From the NCBI RefSeq assembly GCF_030376615.1, contig NZ_JARRAB010000001.1, forward strand, positions 186,001-250,000: a stretch of DNA of 64,000 nt, written 5' to 3'. Position 1 is the first letter of the stretch. Every line of letters begins with the position of its first letter. Of this stretch, positions 52,917-62,430 are shown piece after piece. This stretch comes from Pseudomonas sp. sp1636. Its GTDB lineage: Bacteria > Pseudomonadota > Gammaproteobacteria > Pseudomonadales > Pseudomonadaceae. A model generated the notes under the pieces. It did no database searches and had not been told where the DNA came from. It worked only from the letters and a program-made list of their open reading frames with translations. Made by a program: the position numbers and the translations under genes.

Positions 52917-53780
52917 TCAACGCGCGTCGATTTGCTGCTGCAGGTTCTGGATCTGGGCTTGCAAGGTGCTGATATTGCGGGTCATCTGCCCGCGGAAGGC
53001 ATCGAACTCGGCGGTGTTGCTGTTCGCCGCCGGGCGATTGTCCAGCTCGCTGCGCAGCACCAGCAGATCCTGCTCCAGACGGCCGATGGCCTGATTCGGA
53101 TTACCGATCTGCTTCAGCGCCTCGACCTCGTCACTCAGGCTTTTCAGCCGACCATCGAGCTTGCTCAGCCCGGCTTGCGCGGCTTTCAAGGACACCTGTT
53201 CGGCTTGCAGCGAAGCCTGGTTTTTTTTCAGCAGCGCCTGTTCGCCGCTCAGGCCCTGCAGGCTGCCGTCGAATTTGCTGGCCGCGCCTTGCTGGGTTTT
53301 AAGGTCGGCCGCCAACTGCTCGATCCGCTGGTTCTGGCCACTCTGCTGACCGGCAACGCTTTGCTGCTGTTTGCTCAGTTCGGCCAGCTTGTTTTCCAGC
53401 TGTTTGACTTGCAACTTGAGCGCCTCACTGCCGCTGGTGACCGTGGACTCGGTAGCCACCACCTTGCCGCTAATATCCTGGATCCGCCCGGCAGCCTCCT
53501 CGCTGATACGCGCGAAGCTCTCCTGGGTGGCCACCAATTGCTGCTGCATCAGGCCGATCTGCTGAAAACTCCACCAACCCAAACCCCCCAGGGCGATGGT
53601 CAGGGCACCGACCAACGACCACAGCGCGCCGTTGCTGGCCGTTTTGGGTGCGGCCGCCGCCGCGCGGGCGGGAGTGCGCATGACGGACTCGTGGCGACCC
53701 TCATCGAAGTCCTCGCGATCACGCTGGTCGGTGGTCAGGCTGGGCACATGATCGGGTTCGTCGTGGGCATCGTTACGCAT
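52917..53780 (-). CDS. membrane-anchored coiled-coil protein
   Basis: 287 residues from MRNDAHDEPDHVPSL. A disordered acidic N-terminus (1-45), one membrane span at about 48-70 (ALWSLVGALTIALGGLGWWSF), and a long heptad coiled coil (about 75-287, rich in Gln, Ala, Leu and Lys) in the periplasm. No known domain; similar proteins are annotated in Pseudomonas as hypothetical or as ATPase without any Walker motif, which this one also lacks. Role unknown, perhaps structural in the envelope. Confidence 0.8.
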   Translation of the reverse strand: MRNDAHDEPDHVPSLTTDQRDREDFDEGRHESVMRTPARAAAAAPKTASNGALWSLVGALTIALGGLGWWSFQQIGLMQQQLVATQESFARISEEAAGRIQDISGKVVATESTVTSGSEALKLQVKQLENKLAELSKQQQSVAGQQSGQNQRIEQLAADLKTQQGAASKFDGSLQGLSGEQALLKKNQASLQAEQVSLKAAQAGLSKLDGRLKSLSDEVEALKQIGNPNQAIGRLEQDLLVLRSELDNRPAANSNTAEFDAFRGQMTRNISTLQAQIQNLQQQIDAR

Positions 53781-54088
53781 AAGTAAACCTTTTAGAAACG
53801 CTGAAGACGCGAAATGCCGGCCAGTATAACGGTTAGTGCGCGACGCTTCAGTGTCGCGCCAAGCCAGGGCAAGACGCACCGGCGCAGAGCCCAGCGCTGA
53901 CGCAGTGGCCGGCTACAGACCGCGCAGTTGCGCACTATGTGAACGGGTCGACGCTCAGGCCGCAGCCTGCACAGCCCTTCGTTGACGCGCCCCACGGCGC
54001 TGGCGGCATTGCTGCGGGCCTAGCGAGGGCAACGTTTATACCAGCTACCCTGTTACCCATGACCCACCAATCCCAACCGGAGTCAGGC
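53781..54088. other. 308-bp divergent spacer with hairpin
   Basis: Contains GCGCGAC-GCTTCAGT-GTCGCGC (53837-53858), a 7-bp perfect stem. Otherwise no feature I can support; promoters of both flanking genes must lie here. Confidence 0.4.
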
Positions 54089-55147
54089 ATGGCCACAAAC
54101 AGTTGGATGATCTACGGCGCCAACGGTTACACCGGCCACCTGCTGGCCGCCGAGGCGCAACGCCAGGGGTTGACGCCGATTCTGGCCGGGCGCAATCCGG
54201 CGGCGGTGCATGCCCTGGGCAGCCTGCTCGGCCTGGAATGCCGGATATTCGACATTCGGCAGCCCGAGCGCGCTCGTCAGGCACTGGCCGATGTGGCGCT
54301 GGTCGCCCACTGCGCCGGGCCCTTTTCCGCCACCAGTGCGCCGATGCTCGATGCCTGCCTGGCCAGTGCGACCCATTATGTCGATATCACCGGCGAGATC
54401 GGCGTGTTCGAAGCGGCCCACGGTCGTGACCTGCAAGCCCGGGAGGCCGGGCTGGTGGTCTGCCCCGGCGTTGGCTTCGACGTCATCCCCAGCGATTGCC
54501 TGGCCGCCTGCCTGCACCAGGCGCTGCCCGATGCCAGCCACCTGGCCCTGGGTTTCGACACGGCCAGCGGGCTGTCGCCGGGCACCGCGAAGACCACGCT
54601 GGAAGGTCTCAAACTCGGCGGCAAGATACGTCGTGCCGGGCTCATCGTCGATGTGCCGCTGGGTTATAAGCGCCGTGAGATCGACTTCGGCCGCGGCGCC
54701 AAGCACGCGGTCAGCATTCCCTGGGGCGACGTGGCGACCGCCTACTACTCCACCGGCATTGGCAACATTGAGGTCTATCTACCCACACCGCCAGCCCTGG
54801 CCATCGGCATGCGCCTGCTCGATCCGCTGCGCCCGTTGCTCGGCCGGGAGAGCGTCCAGCACAGGCTCAAGCGTCTGATCGAAAAGCGCGTGCACGGCCC
54901 CGACCAGAGCAGCCGCGAGCACCAGCGTACCTGGCTGTGGGGCGAGGTTCGCAACGCCGCCGGCGAACTGAAAACCGCCCACCTGGAGACGGCCAACGGC
55001 TATGCGGTGACCGTGCATGGCGTGTTGCTGGCAGTGCGCCACCTGCTCGCCTACGACGGCCCGGGGGGCTATTTCACGCCGTCCAAACTGTTCGGCGAAC
55101 GCTGCGTGGAACAGCTGCCCGGCTCGGGCCCCATCCTCATCAGCTGA
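54089..55147 (+). CDS. saccharopine dehydrogenase-like oxidoreductase
   Basis: 352 residues from MATNSWMIYGANGYTGHLLA. Rossmann NAD(P)-binding motif GANGYTG, GPFSATSAPMLDACLA and YVDITGEIGVFEAAHGRD follow; the family includes trans-acting enoyl reductases and putative saccharopine dehydrogenases. GFDVIPSDCLAACLHQALPDA is a strong block. A true lysine-pathway role is unlikely because the C-terminal half differs; substrate unknown. Hairpin terminator follows at 55153. Confidence 0.86.
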   Translation: MATNSWMIYGANGYTGHLLAAEAQRQGLTPILAGRNPAAVHALGSLLGLECRIFDIRQPERARQALADVALVAHCAGPFSATSAPMLDACLASATHYVDITGEIGVFEAAHGRDLQAREAGLVVCPGVGFDVIPSDCLAACLHQALPDASHLALGFDTASGLSPGTAKTTLEGLKLGGKIRRAGLIVDVPLGYKRREIDFGRGAKHAVSIPWGDVATAYYSTGIGNIEVYLPTPPALAIGMRLLDPLRPLLGRESVQHRLKRLIEKRVHGPDQSSREHQRTWLWGEVRNAAGELKTAHLETANGYAVTVHGVLLAVRHLLAYDGPGGYFTPSKLFGERCVEQLPGSGPILIS

Positions 55148-55152
55148 GGCGA

Positions 55153-55176
55153 AGCCGCCAAACCAGGCGGCTATTT
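55153..55176 (+). terminator. intrinsic terminator after the oxidoreductase gene
   Basis: AGCCGCC-AAACCA-GGCGGCT (55153-55172) followed by ATTTT. Six bases after the stop. Confidence 0.7.
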
Positions 55177-55482
55177 TGCCTGCCAAGTGCCGGCCCTCCT
55201 GAACCTGGTGCGGCTCCCAGCGGCTGTGGAAGGCTTCTGCGTCGCTCGCCGAACATCGCCGGGCGCGATTGTCCCTGAGCGATGCCGACAGATGCCGACA
55301 GATGCGCCAGGCCATAGCATCCGCGCCGACCCGCTGGAGCGGGCAGCCTATCCCTCTGCGCCGCCGCGGGTGTCGCCCGGGTGATTCTTTTTATTTACAC
55401 GCGTCAATTTATCCGCACGATTCTTGCAGAATATCCAACAAACACCCGACCGTGTAACCCTTCTACCCGCGGAACTCCGAAC
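55177..55482. other. spacer upstream of the chemoreceptor
   Basis: Holds a short tandem repeat, GATGCCGACA twice in a row at 55281-55300, then a third partial unit. No gene recognised; the chemoreceptor promoter must be in the last 150 bases, possibly sigma-28 dependent, but I cannot identify it. Confidence 0.35.
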
Positions 55483-57441
55483 ATGCCATTACGCCTCAGA
55501 CTCGCCCTCAGTTACCTGGCAATTGGCCTTATTCCGGTGTTGGCGGTGGCATTCACCGCCTACCACCAAGCCAGCAAGGCGCTGCAGGAACAAACCCTCA
55601 ACGCCCTGGAAGCCGTCGCGAATATCAAACAGCGACAGCTGCTGGACAACTGGCAGGCACGACACAACCAGCTCAGCACCCTGGCCAGCAACCTGGCCAC
55701 CAGCTACCAGGGCCTGAACGATGCGGCCCTGATCAGCGCGGCCAACTACGACCGGCCGATTTTCCTGAACTTCATCAAGACCTTCGGCTTCAGCGAACTC
55801 AAGCTGATCGCCAGCGACGCCAGCGTGGTGTTCAGCGTGCTGCGCGGCGATGACTACCAACAAAATCTCCACACTGAGCGCTGGCGCGACACGCCCATGG
55901 CCCGGCTGGCCAAGGCCGCCTTGACCAGCCAGCAGGTGCAGATTGGCGACCTGCTGATCAACCCACAGACCGGCGAACCCAGTCAGTTCCTGGCCGCGCC
56001 GATCATCGCCGACGGCGAGCTGCTGGCCCTGCTGATGCTGGAGTTGCCAATCGCCCCGCTCAATGACGTGATGCAGACCCGCCAGGGCCTTGGCCAAGCC
56101 GGGGAAACCTATCTGGTCGGCGCCGACGGCCTGCTGCGTTCCGACTCGGTGCGCTTCGCCGAGCAACGGGTCAGCCGCCGCGAACAACCTGGCCAGCCGC
56201 TCGCCGGCAATGCCGTGGCCCTGGCCCTGCAGGGCCAGCAGGGCCGCCTGAGCGAAGCCGGACTGGACGGCCAGACGGCCCTCAAAGCCTTCGTGCCATT
56301 GGAGTTTGCCGGCCAGCACTGGGCACTGATCGCCGAGATGAACCAGGCGCAAGCCTTTGCCGCGGTGCACCAGTTGCTGCGGCAGATGCTCCTGCTCGGC
56401 CTGTTGACCATTGCCGCCGTGGCCCTCGCGACCTGGCTGGTCAGCCGTAGCCTGATGCGCCCCCTGGGCGGCGAGCCGAGCAACATGGCGGCCCTGGCCC
56501 GCCGCCTGGCGGCGGGCGAACTGCGCCTGCCCGCACAGGCGGCCGCGCACAGCGGCCTGATGCAGGCCTTGCATGAAATGGCCGATGCCTGGCGCACGGT
56601 CATCGAACAACTACGCCACGCCAGCCAAGCGGTTGACGATGCCAGCGGCAATATCCTCGGCGCTGCCGGGCAGACCAGCAGCCGCCTCGACCAGCAGCAG
56701 CAAGCGCTGGAGATGGTGGTCAGCGCGGTCGACCAGATGGCCGCCACCGTGCAGGAAATCGCCGCCAGTGCCAGCCAGAGCGCCGATGGCAGCGCCGCGG
56801 CGCGGCAGGCCTTCACCACCATGCAGGACACCTTGCAATGCATGATCGGGCGCCAGGATCAACTCCTCGCCGGTCTGCGCCAGGCCGACGAGGTGGTGCA
56901 CACCCTGGCCGCCAGCAGCCAGCAGGTCGGCTCGGTGCTGGCGGTGATTCGCGGCATTGCCGAGCAGACCAACCTGCTCGCCCTGAATGCGGCAATCGAA
57001 GCCGCCCGCGCCGGCGAACAGGGTCGCGGCTTCGCCGTGGTCGCCGACGAGGTGCGCAGCCTGGCTCTGCGCACCCGCACCGCCACCGAAGAAATCGAGC
57101 AGACCCTCGCCAGCATCGGCGCCTCCTCCAGCCAGGCACAAACCTGTATGCAGGGTTCGACCGCACAGGCCCGCACCCTGGAACAGGAGACCCAGGCCGT
57201 GCTCGGCTCGCTCGCTCACCTCGACGACTCCCTGCAGGGCGTGCATGCCCTGGCCTTCCAGATCGCCGCGGCCGCCGAGGAGCAGGCGGCGACCACCCAG
57301 GAAGTCAATCAGCACATGCACCGCCTGCACCAGATGACCGGGGAAAACCGCCAGACCGCGGCCCATACCCGCGACTGCGGCGAGCACCTGCAGAAGCTCG
57401 CCGGCAGCCAGCAGCAACTGGTGGCGCACTTCAAGCTCTAA
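55483..57441 (+). CDS. methyl-accepting chemotaxis protein
   Basis: 652 residues from [20 protein letters not shown]. Span 1 at about 8-28; a periplasmic sensor domain of about 270 residues; span 2 at about 302-325 ([18 protein letters not shown]); HAMP; then a signalling domain with hairpin tip [37 protein letters not shown]. The C-terminus lacks a CheR-binding pentapeptide. Sensor is large and double-Cache-like in size; ligand unknown. The open frame begins 34 codons earlier but has no membrane signal. Confidence 0.94.
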   Translation: MPLRLRLALSYLAIGLIPVLAVAFTAYHQASKALQEQTLNALEAVANIKQRQLLDNWQARHNQLSTLASNLATSYQGLNDAALISAANYDRPIFLNFIKTFGFSELKLIASDASVVFSVLRGDDYQQNLHTERWRDTPMARLAKAALTSQQVQIGDLLINPQTGEPSQFLAAPIIADGELLALLMLELPIAPLNDVMQTRQGLGQAGETYLVGADGLLRSDSVRFAEQRVSRREQPGQPLAGNAVALALQGQQGRLSEAGLDGQTALKAFVPLEFAGQHWALIAEMNQAQAFAAVHQLLRQMLLLGLLTIAAVALATWLVSRSLMRPLGGEPSNMAALARRLAAGELRLPAQAAAHSGLMQALHEMADAWRTVIEQLRHASQAVDDASGNILGAAGQTSSRLDQQQQALEMVVSAVDQMAATVQEIAASASQSADGSAAARQAFTTMQDTLQCMIGRQDQLLAGLRQADEVVHTLAASSQQVGSVLAVIRGIAEQTNLLALNAAIEAARAGEQGRGFAVVADEVRSLALRTRTATEEIEQTLASIGASSSQAQTCMQGSTAQARTLEQETQAVLGSLAHLDDSLQGVHALAFQIAAAAEEQAATTQEVNQHMHRLHQMTGENRQTAAHTRDCGEHLQKLAGSQQQLVAHFKL

Positions 57442-58334
57442 CAGGCCGGCGCGACCAACCAGACCTTCGCCGCCTGCTGCAGGTGGCGGGTGAGCGTCGC
57501 CATCAGCTCGCCGCCGTTGCGCCAGTGGTGCCAGTACAGCGGCACGTCCAGTGGCCGTCCGGGCAGAACTTCCTGCAGCGCACCGCTGGCCAGTGCCTGC
57601 TCGACCTGCAGTTCCGGCACCAGGCCCCAGCCGAAGCCGGCACTGGTCAGGCGCACGAAGCCCTCGGAGGACGGACACAGGTGATGGGCGAAGCCTCCCG
57701 CCACGCCCAGCCCGGCCAGGTAGCGATGCTGCAACTGGTCATCCGGACCGAACACGATAGCCGGCACCCGCGCCAGTTCCTGCGCCGCTATGCCCTGGGG
57801 GAAATGCCGGGAGATAAAGCCCGGGCTGGCCAGCGCCCGATAGCGCATGGCGCCCAGCGCCAGCGAGCGCGCCCCCGCCAGCGGGCGCTCGCTGGCGCAG
57901 ACGCAGCCCGCCACTTCGCCGGCGCGCATGCGCTTGAGACCGACCTCCTGATCCTCCACCACCAGATCCAGCAAGACCCGCTGTGCGGCGCAGAACTCGC
58001 CCACCGCCGGCGCCCACCAGGTCGCCAGGCTGTCGGCATTGAGGGCGATGCGCAGGCGCTCGGGCAAGCCGCCTTCGTCCAGCGCCGGCACCTGCCCCTG
58101 CAGGTCGCGTTCGAGCAGGCGCACCTGCTGCACATGATTGAGCAGACGCCGGCCGATCTCGGTCGCCGTGGGCGGTGTCGCGCGCACCAGCACCGGCTGC
58201 CCCACCCGCGCCTCGAGCAGCTTGATCCGCTGCGACACCGCCGATTGCGACAACCCCAGCACCTGGGCCGCCCGCTCGAAACCGGCCTGTTCCACCACTG
58301 CGGCCAGGGCGGCCAGCAGCTTGTAATCGAACAT
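57438..58334 (-). CDS. argP: LysR-type regulator ArgP (IciA)
   Basis: 298 residues. N-terminal [43 protein letters not shown] and a C-terminal effector domain. The ArgP pattern is supported by its position divergent from a LysE/ArgO exporter, with 91 bases between the starts, the classic argP-argO arrangement. In E. coli ArgP with arginine activates the exporter and with lysine traps RNA polymerase. Overlaps the chemoreceptor stop by 4 bases on the other strand. Confidence 0.92.
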   Translation of the reverse strand: MFDYKLLAALAAVVEQAGFERAAQVLGLSQSAVSQRIKLLEARVGQPVLVRATPPTATEIGRRLLNHVQQVRLLERDLQGQVPALDEGGLPERLRIALNADSLATWWAPAVGEFCAAQRVLLDLVVEDQEVGLKRMRAGEVAGCVCASERPLAGARSLALGAMRYRALASPGFISRHFPQGIAAQELARVPAIVFGPDDQLQHRYLAGLGVAGGFAHHLCPSSEGFVRLTSAGFGWGLVPELQVEQALASGALQEVLPGRPLDVPLYWHHWRNGGELMATLTRHLQQAAKVWLVAPAC

Positions 58335-58425
58335 ATCAATTCTCCTAATGAGCGATCAGCAATATTGATTTTTCTTATACAACCAAGCCACGCAGACTGA
58401 CCAGCATTCAAGAGGAGAGAACGTC

Positions 58426-59037
58426 ATGTGGCACAGCTATCTGAATGGTTTATCGGTCGCCGCCGGGCTGATCATCGCCCTCGGCGCCCAGAACGCCTTC
58501 GTCCTGGCGCAAAGCCTGCGCCGCGAACATCACCTGCCCGTCGCCTTGCTCTGCGTGGCCTGCGATGCCCTGCTGGTGGCCGCCGGGGTGTTCGGCCTGG
58601 CCGCGCTGCTGGCGCAGAACCCGCTGCTGCTGGGTGTCGCCCGCTGGGGCGGCGCGGCCTTCCTGCTCTGGTATGGCGCCCAGGCCCTGCTGCGCGCCTG
58701 CCGGCCACAAGGGCTCGAACAAACGGCCGCAGCCACTCCGCGCCCGTTGCGCGCCGTACTGCTCGCCGCACTGGCGGTTACCCTGCTCAACCCCCATGTG
58801 TATCTCGATACCGTGCTGTTGATCGGCTCGCTCGGCGCCCAGCAAAGCGTCCCCGGCGCCTATGCCCTGGGCGCCGCCAGCGCCTCGCTGCTGTGGTTCT
58901 TCAGCCTGGCCCTGGGCGCCGCCTGGCTCGCCCCCCAACTGGCACGACCGGCAACCTGGCGGCTGATCGATCTGGCCGTGGCCTTGATGATGCTGGCCAT
59001 CGCCTGGCAGTTGCTGGCCAGTCCCGCAGCCGCCTGA
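58426..59037 (+). CDS. LysE/ArgO family amino acid exporter
   Basis: 203 residues, six predicted spans. The LysE-type start MWHSYLNGLSVAAGLIIALGAQNAFVLAQSLRREH is clear, with LLNPHVYLDTVLLIGSLGAQ in the middle. Expected to export L-arginine and/or L-lysine under control of the divergent argP. Followed by sodB in the order PA4365-PA4366. Confidence 0.92.
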   Translation: MWHSYLNGLSVAAGLIIALGAQNAFVLAQSLRREHHLPVALLCVACDALLVAAGVFGLAALLAQNPLLLGVARWGGAAFLLWYGAQALLRACRPQGLEQTAAATPRPLRAVLLAALAVTLLNPHVYLDTVLLIGSLGAQQSVPGAYALGAASASLLWFFSLALGAAWLAPQLARPATWRLIDLAVALMMLAIAWQLLASPAAA

Positions 59038-59225
59038 ATCGCCCGCCTAACCAGCCTGGGATCGCCACTTCAAGTGGGTTTCCCACACAGTTGCCGCGTG
59101 TTTATGTCGCAGGCCCAGTGCTATGCTTCTGAGCCTGCGGCGCAAAGAGATAACTCCCGCCGCTGAGATGGCCGCCCGTGATCGGCTTCGCGAACACCGC
59201 ACCTGACCTGATTAGGAGATCAACC

Positions 59226-59807
59226 ATGGCTTTCGAATTGCCGCCACTGCCGTACGCACATGACGCTCTGCAGCCGCACATTTCCCAGGAAACCCTGGAA
59301 TACCACCACGACAAGCACCACAACACCTATGTCGTGAACCTGAACAACCTGGTACCTGGTACCGAGTTCGAAGGCAAAACCCTGGAAGAGATCGTCAAGA
59401 CTTCTTCGGGCGGCATCTTCAACAACGCCGCTCAAGTCTGGAACCACACCTTCTACTGGAACTGCATGAAGCCTAACGGCGGCGGTCAACCGAGCGGCGC
59501 CCTGGCCGACGCGATCAACGCGGCCTTCGGTTCCTTCGACAAGTTCAAGGAAGAGTTCAGCAAAGTGTCCATCGGCACCTTCGGTTCCGGCTGGGGCTGG
59601 CTGGTGAAGAAAGCCGACGGCTCCCTGGCTCTGGCCAGCACCATCGGCGCCGGTTGCCCGCTGACCAGCGGCGATACCCCGCTGCTGACCTGCGACGTCT
59701 GGGAGCACGCCTACTACATCGACTACCGCAACCTGCGTCCGAAGTACGTCGAAGCGTTCTGGAACCTGGTCAACTGGGACTTCGTCGCGAACAACTACGC
59801 CGCCTGA
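59226..59807 (+). CDS. sodB: iron superoxide dismutase
   Basis: Dismutates superoxide in the cytoplasm. 193 residues from [20 protein letters not shown], with an AGGAG box upstream. Metal ligands His27 (LEYHHDKHH), His in NHTFYW, Asp and His in [16 protein letters not shown]. Gly-rich [12 protein letters not shown] and the Fe-type [11 protein letters not shown] pattern favour the iron enzyme. Ends with a very strong palindromic terminator at 59876. Confidence 0.97.
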   Translation: MAFELPPLPYAHDALQPHISQETLEYHHDKHHNTYVVNLNNLVPGTEFEGKTLEEIVKTSSGGIFNNAAQVWNHTFYWNCMKPNGGGQPSGALADAINAAFGSFDKFKEEFSKVSIGTFGSGWGWLVKKADGSLALASTIGAGCPLTSGDTPLLTCDVWEHAYYIDYRNLRPKYVEAFWNLVNWDFVANNYAA

Positions 59808-60263
59808 GACCTGCCAGCGCCCTCCCCCCCAGGGCCCGCGCAAGTAGTCAACGGCCATGTGTACCCGTTAACTGAGGGCAAAGCCCGGCAGATCTGCCGG
59901 GCTTTGCCCTTTTCACTGTGCGCTCAGCCCCGCACCACAGCCCCTCGTCCAACGCCGGCCATGGCGTGAAGGGGTGCAACCACCCAGTGCCAGCAGAATC
60001 AATAGCGAGTTCGGCATCCTGATCATCACGGGGACACTTCACGGATCAGGGCGCGACGCAGTGAACGGCGCAAAATAAAAGCTCATCGCAGCCAAGGACT
60101 CAGCGCCGGCGCATCGACATCCTAGAGGGGCTGCCAACGCCCTGTCGCCGCCACACCGGCATCGACTGATGCGCATTGCGCTAATGGCCCTTTGACGGCA
60201 ACCGCGAGTTTGCTAATACTCACAGCGGTCTGACGCCTCTGGCATCGAACAAGGAACCGCCAT
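59808..60263. other. 456-bp spacer, sodB to bifA
   Basis: Contains the sodB terminator and then about 350 bases with no gene recognised; the bifA promoter must be near the right end. No binding site clear enough to list. Confidence 0.4.
59876..59913 (+). terminator. perfect 34-bp palindromic terminator of sodB
   Basis: GGGCAAAGCCCGGCAGATC and its complement form an uninterrupted palindrome from 59876 to 59909, followed by TTTT. With no loop spacer it is a full dyad and may extrude as a cruciform. Confidence 0.85.
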
Positions 60264-62324
60264 TTGAAGCTGGAACTCAAAAACAGCCTGTCTCTCACGT
60301 TGCTGCGCGTGGTGCTGCTTTCGGCACTTGCCGTTGGGGTGGTATTGAGCTGCGCGCAAATTGTCTTCGACGTTTACAAGACCCGCCAGACCGTGACCAA
60401 CGATGCCCAGCGGATTCTCGGCATGTTCCGCGACCCCTCGACCCAGGCGGTTTACAGCCTGAATCGCGAAATGGGCACACAGGTCATCGAAGGCCTGTTC
60501 CAGCACGAATCGGTGCGCATGGCGGCCATCGGCCACCCGAACGAGCCGATGCTGGCGAAGAAGTCCCGTGATCTCGCGCAATTACCCACCCGCTGGCTGA
60601 CCGACCCGATTCTCGGCCAGGAACAGCACTTCACCACCAAACTGGTGGGCCGCGGCCCCTACAGCGAGTACTACGGCGACCTCAGCATCGCCCTCGACAC
60701 CGCACGCTACGGCGAGGCGTTCGTCACCAACTCGGTGATCATCTTCATTGCCGGCGTGCTTCGCGCCCTGGCCATGGGCCTGGTGCTGTACCTGGTCTAC
60801 CACTGGCTACTGACCAAGCCGCTGTCGAAAATCATCGACCACCTCAGCCAGATCAACCCGGATCGACCCGGCGCCCACAAGCTGCCGATGCTCAAAGGCA
60901 ACGAGAAGAACGAGCTGGGTCTGTGGATCAACACCGCCAACCAGTTGCTCTCCTCCATCGAACGCAACACCCACCTGCGCCGCGAAGCGGAAAACAGCCT
61001 GTTGCGCATGGCCCAGTACGACTTCCTCACCGGCCTGCCGAACCGCCAGCAACTGCAGCAGCAACTCGACCAGATCCTCGAGGACGCCGGCCGCCTGCAG
61101 CGCCGGGTTGCCGTGCTCTGCGTCGGCCTGGACGATTTCAAAGGCATCAACGAACAGTTCAGCTACCAGACCGGCGACCAACTGCTGCTGGCCCTGTCCG
61201 ACCGCTTGCGCAGCCACAACGGTCGGCTCGGCGCCCTGGCCCGCCTCGGTGGCGACCAGTTCGCCCTGGTTCAGGCCGACATCGAGCAACCCTACGAAGC
61301 CGCGGAGCTCGCGCAAAGCGTGCTGGACGACCTGGAAATCCCGTTCACCGTCGACCAACAGGTGGTGCACCTGCGTGCCACCATCGGCATCACCCTGTTC
61401 CCGGAAGACGGCGACAACACCGAGAAGCTGCTGCAGAAAGCCGAACAGACCATGACCCTGGCCAAGAGTCGCTCGCGCAACCGCTATCAGTTCTACATCG
61501 CCAGCATCGACAGCGAGATGCGCCGCCGTCGCGAGCTGGAGAAGGATCTGCGCGAAGCCCTGCCCCTCAACCAGTTATTTCTGGTTTATCAACCCCAGGT
61601 GGACTACCACGATCACCGGGTAGTCGGCGTCGAGGTGTTGCTGCGCTGGAAACACCCGCAACATGGCCTGGTGCCGCCGGATCTGTTCATCCCGCTGGCC
61701 GAGCAGAATGGCACCATCATCGCGATCGGCGAGTGGGTTCTCGACCAGGCTTGCAAGCAACTGCGCGAATGGCATGACCAGGGCTTCAGCGAGCTGCGCA
61801 TGGCGATCAACCTGTCCACCGTGCAGCTGCACCATGCCGAACTGCCACGGGTGATCAACAACCTGATGCAGATCTATCGCCTGCCGCCGCGCAGCCTTGA
61901 GCTGGAAGTCACCGAAACCGGCCTGATGGAAGACATCACCACCGCCGCCCAGCACCTGCTCAGCCTGCGCCGCTCCGGCGCGCTCATCGCCATCGATGAC
62001 TTCGGTACCGGCTACTCCTCGTTGAGCTACCTGAAGAGCCTGCCGCTAGACAAGATCAAGATCGACAAGAGCTTCGTCCAGGATCTGCTGGACGACGAAG
62101 ACGATGCCACCATCGTGCGCGCCATCATCCAGCTCGGTAAGAATCTGGGCATGCAGGTGATCGCCGAGGGCGTAGAAACGATCGAACAAGAGGCCTATAT
62201 CATTGCCCAGGGCTGCAACGAAGGTCAGGGCTACTTCTACAGCAAGCCCTTGCCAGCCCGCGAATTGCTCCTGTACCTCAAGCAGGCCCGCCGCCTCAGC
62301 GCCGCCAACCCGGTCACACTGTGA
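60264..62324 (+). CDS. bifA: c-di-GMP phosphodiesterase BifA (GGDEF-EAL)
   Basis: Inner-membrane protein controlling biofilm and swarming. 686 residues from a TTG start at 60264 with AAGGA upstream. Spans at about 12-35 and 156-182 enclose a periplasmic domain; then a GGDEF domain whose motif is GGDQF (329-333), degenerate as in the known P. aeruginosa BifA, and an EAL domain with EVLLRW (457-462) and DDFGTGYSSLSYL. So cyclase activity is probably lost and phosphodiesterase kept. Next to sodB, as PA4366-PA4367. Confidence 0.95.
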   Translation: MKLELKNSLSLTLLRVVLLSALAVGVVLSCAQIVFDVYKTRQTVTNDAQRILGMFRDPSTQAVYSLNREMGTQVIEGLFQHESVRMAAIGHPNEPMLAKKSRDLAQLPTRWLTDPILGQEQHFTTKLVGRGPYSEYYGDLSIALDTARYGEAFVTNSVIIFIAGVLRALAMGLVLYLVYHWLLTKPLSKIIDHLSQINPDRPGAHKLPMLKGNEKNELGLWINTANQLLSSIERNTHLRREAENSLLRMAQYDFLTGLPNRQQLQQQLDQILEDAGRLQRRVAVLCVGLDDFKGINEQFSYQTGDQLLLALSDRLRSHNGRLGALARLGGDQFALVQADIEQPYEAAELAQSVLDDLEIPFTVDQQVVHLRATIGITLFPEDGDNTEKLLQKAEQTMTLAKSRSRNRYQFYIASIDSEMRRRRELEKDLREALPLNQLFLVYQPQVDYHDHRVVGVEVLLRWKHPQHGLVPPDLFIPLAEQNGTIIAIGEWVLDQACKQLREWHDQGFSELRMAINLSTVQLHHAELPRVINNLMQIYRLPPRSLELEVTETGLMEDITTAAQHLLSLRRSGALIAIDDFGTGYSSLSYLKSLPLDKIKIDKSFVQDLLDDEDDATIVRAIIQLGKNLGMQVIAEGVETIEQEAYIIAQGCNEGQGYFYSKPLPARELLLYLKQARRLSAANPVTL

Positions 62325-62394
62325 CAACCCGCAGCCTGCCAAAGGATGCCCTTAGGTGCCGCCCCTAACCTGGGCCATGCCTGCCAACAGGTTG

Positions 62395-62430
62395 CTAGGG
62401 TGGGCTTTAGCCCAGCGGAGGCCGCCCTAC
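62395..62430. repeat. TAGGGTGGGC-type palindrome after bifA
   Basis: TAGGGTGGGC (left) and GCCGCCCTA (right) enclose TTTAGCCCAGCGGAG. Resembles the GTAGGGTGGG palindromes scattered in Pseudomonas genomes. The right end CCCTAC holds the TAG stop (62427-62429) of the opposite-strand gene. Confidence 0.6.
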
